The position numbers and the translations under genes were made by a program. A DNA stretch of 32,902 bases from contig JADGDL010000024.1 of assembly GCA_016744875.1 (NCBI GenBank), positions 1-32,902 of the forward strand, in the 5' to 3' direction. This stretch comes from Sulfurovum sp. Its GTDB lineage: Bacteria > Campylobacterota > Campylobacteria > Campylobacterales > Sulfurovaceae. Within the stretch, counting starts at the first letter, position 1. The number at the start of each line of letters is the position of its first letter. The notes below the pieces were generated by a model that did no database searches, was not told where the DNA came from, and worked only from the letters and a program-made list of their open reading frames with translations. Below are positions 8,184 to 16,556 of this stretch, piece by piece.

Positions 8184-9283
8184 AGCCCTAACTCCGTGAA
8201 TATGACTGAGAAGAGTGCATCAAATGCAATAACTAAAAAGATAGAATTAACTACTGAGGCTGTGGTATGAAGTCCTATACTTTCCGTATTTTTAGAAACT
8301 TGAAAACCTCTAAAACATCCAACTGCTGCAATAATGAATGCAAATACCGGTCCTTTCATCATTCCTAACAGATAATGTTTAACCTCTAGTACTTCATACA
8401 GTCTATCTATAAATTGTGTCATAGAAATACCCAATTGCATACTCGCCGCAGTCATACCACCCAAAATACCAATGATGTCTGCGAAAAAGATGAGTAGAGG
8501 AAGTGCTATCATCAATGCTATCACACGAGGAAGGACCAAAAAGATATAGGGATCAAAACCCATTGTCCGCATCGCTGATATCTCTTCTGTGATCTTCATG
8601 GCACCAATCTCAGCGGTATAAGCAGAACCACTACGACCGGCAATAACAATAGCCGTGATCATTGGTCCCAACTCTCTGGTAATCGAGATAGCCACTGTAT
8701 CGACGATAAACATATCTGCCCCAAATTTCGCAAGCTGGACAGAACCCTGATAAGAGATAACCATACCGACCAAAAATGAAGTAAGTGCTATGATGATGAT
8801 TGCATTAAAGCCTGACTGGTGTATGTGATATACTGTCTCTTTGACACGTATATCTTTTGGTCTAATTAATGTATGGAAAAAAGCATAAAAGAGGTGTCCT
8901 GTAAATGTGATAAAGTCTTTAATATCAGAGAATACTTCAAGTACATTTTCACCCATTCTTTCAAGAAAGTTTTTTACTTTAGGTATTTCATAGGTATGCG
9001 TATTCTTAGATAAAAGGTCATACATATCTTTTTGATTTTTTGTATATTCTATTACTTCGACCGTAGTTTCATTTTTAAATCGATTGAAATAATCTATAAA
9101 AAGAAGTACCCCCGCCGAGTCAAAATCTTCAACAGAAGAGAAGTCACAAATTATCTTTCTATCAAAGGGTACTTTTTCCAGTTCTTTTTCTATCTGTCGC
9201 ACATTGGCTAAGGTCCATTTCCCTAAGCATAGCAACTTAAGGTGATGCTGGTCTGCTTCATACTTCAAGAACTGTTTTTTCAT
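8180..9283 (-). CDS. mlaE: MlaE permease with N-terminal STAS domain
   Basis: Lipid-transporting permease of the MCE system. The 367-residue protein is a fusion: residues 1-105 form a STAS domain (FDRKIICDFSSVEDFDSAGV) equivalent to the separate MlaB of E. coli. Residues about 110-367 are the MlaE permease with the family's cytoplasmic motif (ITEEISAMRTMGFDP) and five or so hydrophobic segments. The ATG at 9283-9281 has no ribosome-binding site. A TATAAT hexamer ends six bases before it, so the message may be leaderless. First gene of the operon mlaE-F-D-lipoprotein, divergent from speA. Confidence 0.9.
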   Translation of the reverse strand: MKKQFLKYEADQHHLKLLCLGKWTLANVRQIEKELEKVPFDRKIICDFSSVEDFDSAGVLLFIDYFNRFKNETTVEVIEYTKNQKDMYDLLSKNTHTYEIPKVKNFLERMGENVLEVFSDIKDFITFTGHLFYAFFHTLIRPKDIRVKETVYHIHQSGFNAIIIIALTSFLVGMVISYQGSVQLAKFGADMFIVDTVAISITRELGPMITAIVIAGRSGSAYTAEIGAMKITEEISAMRTMGFDPYIFLVLPRVIALMIALPLLIFFADIIGILGGMTAASMQLGISMTQFIDRLYEVLEVKHYLLGMMKGPVFAFIIAAVGCFRGFQVSKNTESIGLHTTASVVNSIFLVIAFDALFSVIFTELGL

Positions 9284-9289
9284 ATGACC

Positions 9290-9295
9290 ATTATA
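9290..9295 (-). promoter_or_regulatory. -10 box placing mlaE transcription start at its ATG
   Basis: Minus-strand TATAAT followed by six bases (GGTCAT) and then the mlaE ATG. With the usual -12 to -7 placement, +1 falls on the A of ATG. No Shine-Dalgarno sequence exists between them. The hexamer is visible; leaderless initiation is an inference. Confidence 0.5.
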
Positions 9296-9318
9296 GGTAA
9301 GATTAGATTAAGTTTTGC

Positions 9319-9324
9319 TATAAT
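9319..9324 (+). promoter_or_regulatory. -10 box for speA
   Basis: GCTATAAT gives a near-consensus -10 element with predicted start near 9331, leaving a leader of about 19 bases that contains the AAGAGG ribosome site. This supports the ATG at 9350 over the upstream in-frame ATG at 9242, which precedes the promoter. Confidence 0.6.
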
Positions 9325-9349
9325 TATCTTTATAAATAAGAGGTACAAG

Positions 9350-11218
9350 ATGAATGATTTTGGTTTAAACATATGGTCTGATGATAATTTTATCATGCGG
9401 GGTGATACTGTCAACATTAACCACGCCTCAAGACCATCACTATTAAGTATTACACAAGAGATACGTGAAAAAGGATATAAAGGTCCCCTGCTTCTTCGCT
9501 TTCCTCACCTCATAGAAAAACAGATATCTACTCTTTTTTCTACCTTTGAAAAAGCCAAACAGGAGTTTATCTATAAAGGAGATTTTCAAGCTGTTTTTCC
9601 TCTCAAAGTCAACCAATTTCCAAACTTTGTAGAATCACTAATGGAGGTTTCTAAAAACTATAATTACGGACTTGAAGCGGGGTCAAAAGCTGAGCTTATC
9701 ATTGCGATGAGCAAAACACCCTTGGGTGCACCTATCACTGTAAATGGTTTTAAAGACAAAGAGATGATCTCTCTATGTTTTATCGCAGCTAAAATGGGAC
9801 ATAACATTACTATAACCATCGAAGGGCTTGGTGAACTTGAAACCATTATACAGGTAAACAGTGAATTTAATGCTTCAGTGAAAATACCCGTTACACCCAA
9901 AATTGGTGTTCGTATACGGCTTCATAGTTCAGGCATAGGTATCTGGGCAAAAAGTGGTGGATACTCTTCCAAGTTTGGCTTGACCTCTACAGAACTCCTT
10001 GAAGCCTATGAAATGCTTAAAAAGCATGATCTCTTAAAATATTTCTGGATGATCCACTTTCATATAGGTTCACAAATGGGAGACATAGCACCACTGAAAA
10101 AAGCGCTGCGTGAGGCAGGTAATATTTATGCAGAACTCAAAAAACGTGGTGCTGATTCTCTTGGTGCCATAAATATTGGTGGTGGTTTGGCAGTGGAATA
10201 CAGCCAACACGATGGGAAACAAGAGCGAAACTACTCACTCCAGGAATTTGCCAATGATGTGGTCTACCTTATGCAAGAGATCTCCAAAAGTAAAGAGGTT
10301 GATGAGCCTGACATTTTTACTGAGTCCGGTCGATATATAGCAGCCTCCCACTCCGTACTTGTCGCACCTGTACTTGAACTTTTTTCTCAAGAGTATACGG
10401 CAAAAGGACTACGATTAAAAGAAGTTAACCCCCCTCTCATAGAGGAACTCTATGCACTCTTCGATACTATATCGAGAGAACATGCAAGGGAGTATCTACA
10501 TGATGCACTTGATCATATGGAGAGTCTTCTTACCCTTTTTGACTTGGGATACATTGACCTTGAAGATCGTTCAAATACAGAAATCCTGGTCAATCTCATC
10601 ATCAAAAAAGCCATAGCACTTTTAAAGGATGAAGGCACAGATGAATTGAAAAAACTGCAAGACCGTATACAGGAACGATATCTTGTAAACTTCTCAGCGT
10701 TTCAATCCTTGCCGGACTTTTGGGGCTTGGCACAAAGCTTCCCTGTCATGCCTTTAGACAGATTAAACACAAAACCGACAAATCCTGCAAGCATTTGGGA
10801 TATAACCTGTGACAGTGATGGAGAGATAGGCTTTAATCGAGACTTACCTCTCTACCTTCATGATATAGATGTAAGTAAAGAAGAGTATTTTCTTGGCTTT
10901 TTTCTCACAGGTGCATATCAGGAAGTTTTAGGGATGAAACATAATCTCTTTACCCATCCAACGGAGTGTATCATTAACTTTGATAAAGAAGGTAATTACA
11001 GTATTGACAATCTTATAGAGGCTCAGAATCTTATGGATGTACTTGATGACCTGGACTATGACACTAACATTATAGACAAAATACTCAAGTACCGCATAGA
11101 GGAATCAAGCCATCTGAACTCAGAAGAGAAAAGAGAACTTTTAGGTAAACTATATCTCTATTTAAGTGAAAACAGCTATCTTAAAACGATACAGGCAAAT
11201 AATGAAACAAATATTTAG
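9350..11218 (+). CDS. speA: Biosynthetic arginine decarboxylase
   Basis: PLP enzyme converting arginine to agmatine, the first step from arginine to putrescine. Starting at the ATG 9350 (after AAGAGG), the protein is 622 residues, about normal for bacterial SpeA (630-660). The PLP-binding Lys is Lys86 in FPLKVNQF. The barrel contains HFHIGSQMGD and the phosphate-binding INIGGGLAVEY. The C-terminal domain has the catalytic Cys in ITCDSDGEIG. The frame is open back to 9242, but that would overlap the mlaE gene and lie upstream of the promoter, so I reject it. A gene for the later dehydrogenase step lies at 18106. The cysE start is 9 bp after the stop. Confidence 0.95.
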   Translation: MNDFGLNIWSDDNFIMRGDTVNINHASRPSLLSITQEIREKGYKGPLLLRFPHLIEKQISTLFSTFEKAKQEFIYKGDFQAVFPLKVNQFPNFVESLMEVSKNYNYGLEAGSKAELIIAMSKTPLGAPITVNGFKDKEMISLCFIAAKMGHNITITIEGLGELETIIQVNSEFNASVKIPVTPKIGVRIRLHSSGIGIWAKSGGYSSKFGLTSTELLEAYEMLKKHDLLKYFWMIHFHIGSQMGDIAPLKKALREAGNIYAELKKRGADSLGAINIGGGLAVEYSQHDGKQERNYSLQEFANDVVYLMQEISKSKEVDEPDIFTESGRYIAASHSVLVAPVLELFSQEYTAKGLRLKEVNPPLIEELYALFDTISREHAREYLHDALDHMESLLTLFDLGYIDLEDRSNTEILVNLIIKKAIALLKDEGTDELKKLQDRIQERYLVNFSAFQSLPDFWGLAQSFPVMPLDRLNTKPTNPASIWDITCDSDGEIGFNRDLPLYLHDIDVSKEEYFLGFFLTGAYQEVLGMKHNLFTHPTECIINFDKEGNYSIDNLIEAQNLMDVLDDLDYDTNIIDKILKYRIEESSHLNSEEKRELLGKLYLYLSENSYLKTIQANNETNI

Positions 11219-11227
11219 GACAATAAA

Positions 11228-11929
11228 GTGAACCCATTCAAACTTATCAAAGAAGATTTTAGCAATGTAAAGAAAAATGACCCTGCCTTGCACTCTACCT
11301 TTGAACTCTTTTTTAATTACCCAGGACTATGGGCACTTTTCTTTCACCGTTTTGCTCACTGGCTCTATAAAAAAGGTTTACGTTTTCTGCCCCGTTTTAT
11401 CTCTGCTTTTGGTATGTTCTTTACTATGATAGACATACATCCTGCAGCAAGCATTGGACGCAGGGTTTTTATAGACCATGGTGTTGGTGTTGTCATAGGA
11501 GAAACTACTATCATCGGTGATGATGTTGTTATCTATCAGCAAGTCACACTTGGTGGTGTCAGTAGTTCTAAAGGCAAACGTCACCCTACCATAGGGAATA
11601 ATGTGGTTATCGGTGCTGGTGCTAAAATACTTGGAAATATCTATATAGGAGATGATGCCAAGATAGGTGCCAACTCTGTTGTGGTTAAAAATGTTCCCTT
11701 TTCTGCTACAGCAGTAGGTATACCTGCCCGTGTACTTCAGTGTGAGCAAAAGGCAACACGCCTAAGCCATGACATCATGCCTGATGTGAACAAAGAGATC
11801 TTTGAGTACTTACTCAAACGTATTGAAGTACTTGAAGATGCCCTTCCAAAAACCAAACAAGAAGCTATTAAGAAAAAAGACCATGATCTTGATGAAGAGT
11901 ATGATAACTTTATCCACTCTATGGATTAG
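11228..11929 (+). CDS. cysE: Serine O-acetyltransferase
   Basis: Transfers acetyl from acetyl-CoA to serine, giving O-acetylserine for cysteine synthesis. The 233 residues have a short helical N-terminal domain and a left-handed beta helix built of hexapeptide repeats (about 70-185). Active-site residues can be placed by the family pattern: Asp69 in MIDIHP, His84 in FIDHGVG and His119 in KGKRHPTIG. Start is GTG, with AGGA eight bases upstream overlapping the speA stop region. The chain is shorter than E. coli CysE (273) and similar in plan to the short Gram-positive form. Cotranscription with speA is likely from the 9-bp gap. The charged C-terminal tail (KKKDHDLDEEYD) is unusual. Confidence 0.94.
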   Translation: MNPFKLIKEDFSNVKKNDPALHSTFELFFNYPGLWALFFHRFAHWLYKKGLRFLPRFISAFGMFFTMIDIHPAASIGRRVFIDHGVGVVIGETTIIGDDVVIYQQVTLGGVSSSKGKRHPTIGNNVVIGAGAKILGNIYIGDDAKIGANSVVVKNVPFSATAVGIPARVLQCEQKATRLSHDIMPDVNKEIFEYLLKRIEVLEDALPKTKQEAIKKKDHDLDEEYDNFIHSMD

Positions 11930-12120
11930 TCATTCATCTATATTTTATAGAAAGCCTAATCTCTTTCTTTATTAATTTTCAATGATTCCACTCCTATTAA
12001 CAACAGCATAATTTTATTATATTTATTTTCATTAACTAAAATTATATATAATAAAAAATATCAATTTAGAAAAGTATTTTTACTTCAAAAGAGTAAAAGC
12101 CATAATTGTAAGGATTTACT
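11930..12120. other. AT-rich intergenic region upstream of the first ADP-ribosylglycohydrolase gene
   Basis: About 190 bases of very AT-rich DNA. A TATAAT hexamer at 12047-12052 is the best -10 candidate for the downstream gene (predicted start near 12059). A small inverted repeat AAGTA-TTTT-TACTT lies in the leader. I see no coding potential or terminator with a strong stem. Confidence 0.4.
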
Positions 12121-12972
12121 ATGCATGACACAAAAGTAACTGAATTACTGTTAGCAACATTGGCAGCGGATACATATTGTCTTGGATCGCACTGGGTCTA
12201 TGATGAAGATGAGCTTAAAAGCCTAGCAATAAATTGGGAAGAACTCAATGTACCTCATGTTTCCTGGCATGAGGGAAAAGGCAAAGGAGATCTTACGCAT
12301 TATGGTGACCAGATTGTCATATTATATGACTTTTTGAAAGATAAAACGTCTTTTTCTATAGAAGAATATATGCAACATTGGCGTAAAGAAATGCATACCT
12401 TTAAAGGCTATATTGACGGTTCTACAAAAACAACAATTGAAAATATAGATAAAAATTTACTTATCCCTTGTGGTTCTAATTCTGGAGACATGTCCATTAT
12501 TGGGAAAATCACTCCTTTATTAAAAGTTTCAAATTCAAAAGAAGAGTTTTTAACCAACACTAAATTATTAGCACAAGCAACACACAACAATGAAGAAGTA
12601 TTGGAAGCCATGGACTTTTTTGCAAATCTTTTACTTGATATATTAGAAGGTAAAGAAATTAGGCAAAGTATTTTGCAATTAAAGGAAGGATACTCTCAAA
12701 AGATACAAAATTACATCGAATCGGGTCTAAATACAAAAGATGATGATACATATTTGGCTATATCAAAATTCGGATCTGCCTGTCCCACAGAATTTTGTTT
12801 TCCCAGTACCATTCATTTGTTGTTCAAATATGATAACTATAAAGAAGCCTTGATCGAAAATGCCAAAGCTGGTGGAGATAGTTCAGCAAGGGCAATGATC
12901 ATCGCTTATTTATTGACAGCACAGAATTCTATTGATATAGTTCCGCAACAATGGCTCGTATTTAATACATAA
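12121..12972 (+). CDS. ADP-ribosylglycohydrolase-family protein, crystallin-J1-like variant
   Basis: All-helical DraG/ARH-fold protein; true members remove ADP-ribose from proteins using two Mg ions. In 283 residues I see ADTYCLGSHWVYD (the GDAxG region), THYGDQ where DraG has a TDDT-type motif, and AGGDSSARA where DraG has GGDxDT. The second metal-binding Asp of the C-terminal motif is therefore missing, and the first region also differs, as in the 'ADP-ribosylation/crystallin J1' group. Hydrolase activity is uncertain. It shares these motif changes with the paralog at 26171. It has a clear AAGGA site. It is more AT-rich than most neighbours (a sample 60 bases at 12421 has 14 G+C), which may point to transfer. 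No operon partners. Confidence 0.82.
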   Translation: MHDTKVTELLLATLAADTYCLGSHWVYDEDELKSLAINWEELNVPHVSWHEGKGKGDLTHYGDQIVILYDFLKDKTSFSIEEYMQHWRKEMHTFKGYIDGSTKTTIENIDKNLLIPCGSNSGDMSIIGKITPLLKVSNSKEEFLTNTKLLAQATHNNEEVLEAMDFFANLLLDILEGKEIRQSILQLKEGYSQKIQNYIESGLNTKDDDTYLAISKFGSACPTEFCFPSTIHLLFKYDNYKEALIENAKAGGDSSARAMIIAYLLTAQNSIDIVPQQWLVFNT

Positions 12973-13157
12973 AAAAAGATATAAACTATAGAATACTCAT
13001 ATTTATATGTTTAGGTCACCAAATATTTTCTAAACTACCTATCAAATAATAAAAATAATTTGCTAATCACAGGTACAAAAAAATACACTACAAAGATATA
13101 AAAAGCCTCAAGTTAAAACATACCCTATTACTTAATTAGTTATCAAACATTTTTAGA
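12973..13157. other. AT-rich intergenic stretch
   Basis: About 185 bases without an open frame of note. It contains two copies of AAAGATATAAA about 120 bases apart, which in such AT-rich DNA may be chance. No stem-loop terminator is evident after the preceding gene. Confidence 0.35.
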
Positions 13158-13163
13158 TATAAT
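13158..13163 (+). promoter_or_regulatory. -10 box for the aminotransferase gene
   Basis: GATATAATTT gives a consensus -10 with predicted start near 13170. That places an in-frame ATG at 13166 at or before +1. It supports translation from the ATG at 13190, which has AAGGG five bases upstream. Confidence 0.6.
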
Positions 13164-13189
13164 TTATGAATTTAATTATAAGGGTTACA

Positions 13190-14359
13190 ATGATTTCAGA
13201 TCGTATACAAACACTATCTCCATCACTCACTATCGCTATCTCTTCACTTGCCAGAGACCTTAAAGAACAAGGGAAAGACATTCTTTCATTTTCTGCTGGT
13301 GAACCAGACTTTGGAACACCTAAGCGCATTAAAGAAGAGGCTATTAAAGCCATCAATGATGGGTTTACACAATACACCGCAGTACCGGGTATAGCAGAGC
13401 TTCTTGAAGCTGTGGCAACAAAACTTAAAAGAGACAATGGATTAGAGTATGCTCCTTCGAACATCATTGTAAGTAACGGAGCAAAACAATCACTCTTTAA
13501 CCTCTTTCAAGCTGTACTGAACCCAGGAGACGAAGTCATCATCCCTGCACCTTACTGGGTAACCTACCCTGAGCTTGTAAAGTATGCAGGTTCCATTCCG
13601 GTGACTGTAGAAACCAATGAAATAGGTGGATTTAAGATCACTGCTGAACAACTTAAAGCTGCCATTACACCTAAAACTAAAATGCTCATATTAACAACGC
13701 CATCCAATCCAACAGGCTCTGTTTATTCTAAATCTGAGTTAGAAGCTTTGGCAGAAGTACTTAAAGGTACCAACATCATCGTAGCATCTGATGAAATGTA
13801 TGAAAAACTTGTTTACGGCATAGAGTTTGTTGCAGCCGCAAGCATCAGTGAAGACATGTACCAAAGAACTGTCACTATAAACGGTCTAAGTAAATCTGTT
13901 GCAATGACAGGTTGGCGTTTTGGATATTTGGCTACACCAAACAAAGAACTTATAGCGGCTATGAATAAACTTCAGTCTCAAAGCACATCAAATATTAACT
14001 CTATCACACAAAAAGCTGCTATTCCAGCTCTGCTTGGTGAAGTAGAGGAAGAGATCGACACAATGAGAAGAGCTTTTGAAGCAAGGGCTGATGAAGGTGT
14101 AGAGTTATTTAATAACATTGATGGTCTTTCTGTACTCAAACCGCAAGGGGCATTTTACCTTTTTGTGAATATCAAAGATATTTCAAACGACTCTATAGGA
14201 TTCTGTAAAGAATTACTTCAAGAAACAGGTGTAGCAGTTGTACCTGGTATAGGGTTTGGTTCAGAAGGCTACTTTAGATTCTCCTTTGCTACAGATATCA
14301 CTACCATACGTGAAGGTATCAGACGTATAGAAAAATTCGTAAAACAAAAAAAAGCGTAA
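13190..14359 (+). CDS. aspC: Pyridoxal-phosphate aminotransferase, aspartate type (class I)
   Basis: Class I fold-type I aminotransferase, most like the aspartate/prephenate aminotransferase subgroup (I-gamma). From ATG 13190 it is 389 residues, the usual family length. Visible landmarks: substrate loop FSAGEPDFGTP (35-44), NGAKQSLFN near 96, APYWVTYPE (120-128), TTPSNPTG (169-176), the PLP-contacting Asp in ASDEMYE, the Schiff-base Lys235 in GLSKSVAMTGWR, and the carboxylate-binding Arg in YFRFSFA near the C terminus. The frame extends 8 codons upstream to 13166, but promoter and ribosome-site positions favour 13190. A strong terminator follows, so it is probably monocistronic. Exact keto-acid preference cannot be read from sequence. 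Confidence 0.93.
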   Translation: MISDRIQTLSPSLTIAISSLARDLKEQGKDILSFSAGEPDFGTPKRIKEEAIKAINDGFTQYTAVPGIAELLEAVATKLKRDNGLEYAPSNIIVSNGAKQSLFNLFQAVLNPGDEVIIPAPYWVTYPELVKYAGSIPVTVETNEIGGFKITAEQLKAAITPKTKMLILTTPSNPTGSVYSKSELEALAEVLKGTNIIVASDEMYEKLVYGIEFVAAASISEDMYQRTVTINGLSKSVAMTGWRFGYLATPNKELIAAMNKLQSQSTSNINSITQKAAIPALLGEVEEEIDTMRRAFEARADEGVELFNNIDGLSVLKPQGAFYLFVNIKDISNDSIGFCKELLQETGVAVVPGIGFGSEGYFRFSFATDITTIREGIRRIEKFVKQKKA

Positions 14360-14366
14360 CCTTATA

Positions 14367-14399
14367 GATGGAAGTCTCATAACTTCCATCCTTTTCTTT
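14367..14399 (+). terminator. Rho-independent terminator after aspC
   Basis: Perfect 9-bp stem GATGGAAGT/ACTTCCATC with a 6-base loop, followed by a T-rich tail CTTTTCTTT. It begins 8 bases after the aspC stop. Confidence 0.85.
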
Positions 14400-14422
14400 C
14401 CTATAACAATGAAGGACAATCT

Positions 14423-16531
14423 ATGTATAAACTCCTAAAACTCTCACTTATTTTCTCTCTTTTTACATTAACATTACACGCACAACCTCAAGAACAGGAG
14501 CGTGAAAAATTAAACTTATCTATGGTCCTTTCAGGTGGTGTAAGCCTTGGAGCTTATCAATCCGGATACAACTGGGCTATGATAAAGATGCTAAGTAAGA
14601 TGAGAGATGAAGGAAAACTGCTAGAGCCTGACCTTCGTTCTATTGCTGGAGCATCGGCAGGTTCCATCAATTCATTGCTCTCTGCTATGTACTGGTGTCA
14701 AAAAGACTCAGTACCACTACACAACAGTGTAGATGACAACTTATTTTATGAAACATGGGTCAACCTTGGCATTGAAGACCTTGTGATCAAAGGAAAAGAC
14801 CCTACCAATAAAAACAGTTTATTTACAAGGAGAGGGTTACAGGAAAAAGGTGATACGATCATTGAGCACCTCAAAAAACCTATATTTAGAAAAGGTTGTG
14901 AAGTACCACTAGGTGTCTCGGTTACTAAAGTAAGACCTATCGTTGAAAATATATCTGGTATCAAAGTAAAAAACCAAAACTTCTCTGTACCTCTTGTGTT
15001 TAAAGAAAAAAATGGTCAAGGTATCGTTGAAAATACAGAACTTCCAAAAAGTACAGCTTTTTACATATCTATCCCAGGTATAGAAAAAGATAGACAGAAA
15101 CTTGTGAATCTTCTATTTGCTTCAGGAGCTTTCCCTGGGGCTTTTCAACAAGTTAAACTTGACTATAAATACAAAGGGGGGAAATATTCTCACTACTTCA
15201 TAGATGGTGGGTTATATGACAATGTACCTTTAGATCTCGCTATTGCCCTTGATCAAAATGCTTCACACTTTTTATTTATGGACCCAAGTAATATAAGAAA
15301 AGAAATCGTTGTTGATGAAACTGATGCTCCAGAAGAGCTTCCAGTGGGGTTCATCACAACAAATCTCATTCCTGTATTTAGCAGTTTTGGTATTATGCAA
15401 TCTATGAAACTCTATGATGCCATCAATAAAAACTTTAGAGAAGACTCGACCAAAAAACTTATATTATCTTCCAGATACCACCCTATTACAGGGAAATTTT
15501 TAGGACATTTTGGAGCATTTTTAGATCAGAACTTCCGTACATATGATTATTACGTAGGTGTATACGATGCTATATATCATCTTGCTACAGCTTTGAAAAA
15601 AAATTATGAGATATATGCAGTTTATTCAAAAGTTCAACTTATGAACAGGCTTAAAACAAGACTTGGACTAGACAATAACCCTGAAGCATTAGCAGCATAC
15701 AAACTCTTCTTAAATACTGAGTTCAATCATATAAAGCCAAAAACAACAGATCGTTTTTCTGCTATCTATAATTCATTTGACATCGAAAAACCAAATGAAA
15801 AACGTTATAGTAATGACGAGTTCAAATCATTCCTTACTAAACTTGATATGCATTATCTCAAGACATCTGAAAATTCTTTCCTTGCATATGCAAAAGAAGA
15901 TATAGATAACTGGTATAAAAGACCTTTACGATTTATAGTTAACCGTATCACCACACTTGAAAATGACAGAGCTGAAATTTATCCTGACCATGCTGGTATT
16001 GCTACTATTACAAGTATAGGAGCATGGACTGCAAGCAGTTCTTTAAAAGATAAAAATGGTTTTCATTTTTTACCGTTAGATGTACCTCAGGATGAGGGGT
16101 TGGAAAACTTCAGAACAGCACTACGACTTCTACCCAATGAAATTACAACTGATCTTAATAACGGAGGTATGAGTTTAGGGTATTCAGCATTTTACTATAA
16201 TGATAAAATGCCTTTTATCGATGGTGCTGAGACTAAAGCATCTTATATCATAGCTGATAAGACAGCAAACTTCATGCGTATAGATCTTTCTGCATTTAAA
16301 GAATATGATGACTTCATCAAGTTTGGGGGAGGAGCAAGTTTCTTTGGAGATATGGAAGGTTCATTCTATAAACGAGAAAGTGCCTTTGGTGCCAATGCTT
16401 ATGTAGATATTGTGGATATTTTTAGACTTACCTATGTCTATAGAGATGGTGATAAAGACAAAATAGATCATAATTATCTCTACTTTGGGATTGAAAATGT
16501 CCCTAGTCTTATCTATTGGTTAAACAGATAA
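14423..16531 (+). CDS. Secreted patatin-like phospholipase family protein
   Basis: Likely serine acyl hydrolase acting on lipids in the periplasm or outer membrane. The 702-residue protein has a signal peptide (1-20, LTLHA cleavage region). The patatin domain (about 33-300) has oxyanion motif SGGVSLGAY (37-45), nucleophile Ser78 in GASAG and catalytic Asp261 in DGGLYDN. A helical middle part follows (about 380-530). The last ~110 residues show short alternating polar and hydrophobic strands with many Gly, Tyr and Phe, and may be a small beta domain. It is similar in size to PlpD-type proteins, but I cannot confirm a POTRA domain or a full barrel. GAAGGA precedes the ATG. It follows the aspC terminator and so is transcribed separately, and it converges with the DedA gene. 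Confidence 0.85.
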   Translation: MYKLLKLSLIFSLFTLTLHAQPQEQEREKLNLSMVLSGGVSLGAYQSGYNWAMIKMLSKMRDEGKLLEPDLRSIAGASAGSINSLLSAMYWCQKDSVPLHNSVDDNLFYETWVNLGIEDLVIKGKDPTNKNSLFTRRGLQEKGDTIIEHLKKPIFRKGCEVPLGVSVTKVRPIVENISGIKVKNQNFSVPLVFKEKNGQGIVENTELPKSTAFYISIPGIEKDRQKLVNLLFASGAFPGAFQQVKLDYKYKGGKYSHYFIDGGLYDNVPLDLAIALDQNASHFLFMDPSNIRKEIVVDETDAPEELPVGFITTNLIPVFSSFGIMQSMKLYDAINKNFREDSTKKLILSSRYHPITGKFLGHFGAFLDQNFRTYDYYVGVYDAIYHLATALKKNYEIYAVYSKVQLMNRLKTRLGLDNNPEALAAYKLFLNTEFNHIKPKTTDRFSAIYNSFDIEKPNEKRYSNDEFKSFLTKLDMHYLKTSENSFLAYAKEDIDNWYKRPLRFIVNRITTLENDRAEIYPDHAGIATITSIGAWTASSSLKDKNGFHFLPLDVPQDEGLENFRTALRLLPNEITTDLNNGGMSLGYSAFYYNDKMPFIDGAETKASYIIADKTANFMRIDLSAFKEYDDFIKFGGGASFFGDMEGSFYKRESAFGANAYVDIVDIFRLTYVYRDGDKDKIDHNYLYFGIENVPSLIYWLNR

Positions 16532-16556
16532 GAAGAAAAGCTATTTTTTCTTCTTA
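16529..16556. terminator. Shared bidirectional terminator containing both stop codons
   Basis: Perfect 11-bp inverted repeat, TAAGAAGAAAA and TTTTCTTCTTA with a 6-base spacer. It is A-rich on one side and T-rich on the other, so it can act in both directions. The patatin-gene TAA forms the first bases of the left arm, and the DedA stop (16541-16543, minus) lies in the loop. Confidence 0.7.

Noticed and set aside
9242..9349. Upstream in-frame extension of speA by 36 codons
   Set aside because: It overlaps the divergent mlaE coding region and precedes the TATAAT at 9319; the ATG at 9350 has its own ribosome site and gives the family length.
11378..11749. Minus-strand 123-codon frame opposite cysE
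   Set aside because: It is fully opposed to a conserved gene, with no ribosome site or family resemblance.
13166..13189. Upstream start for the aminotransferase
   Set aside because: It lies at or before the predicted transcription start; ATG 13190 has AAGGG at proper spacing.
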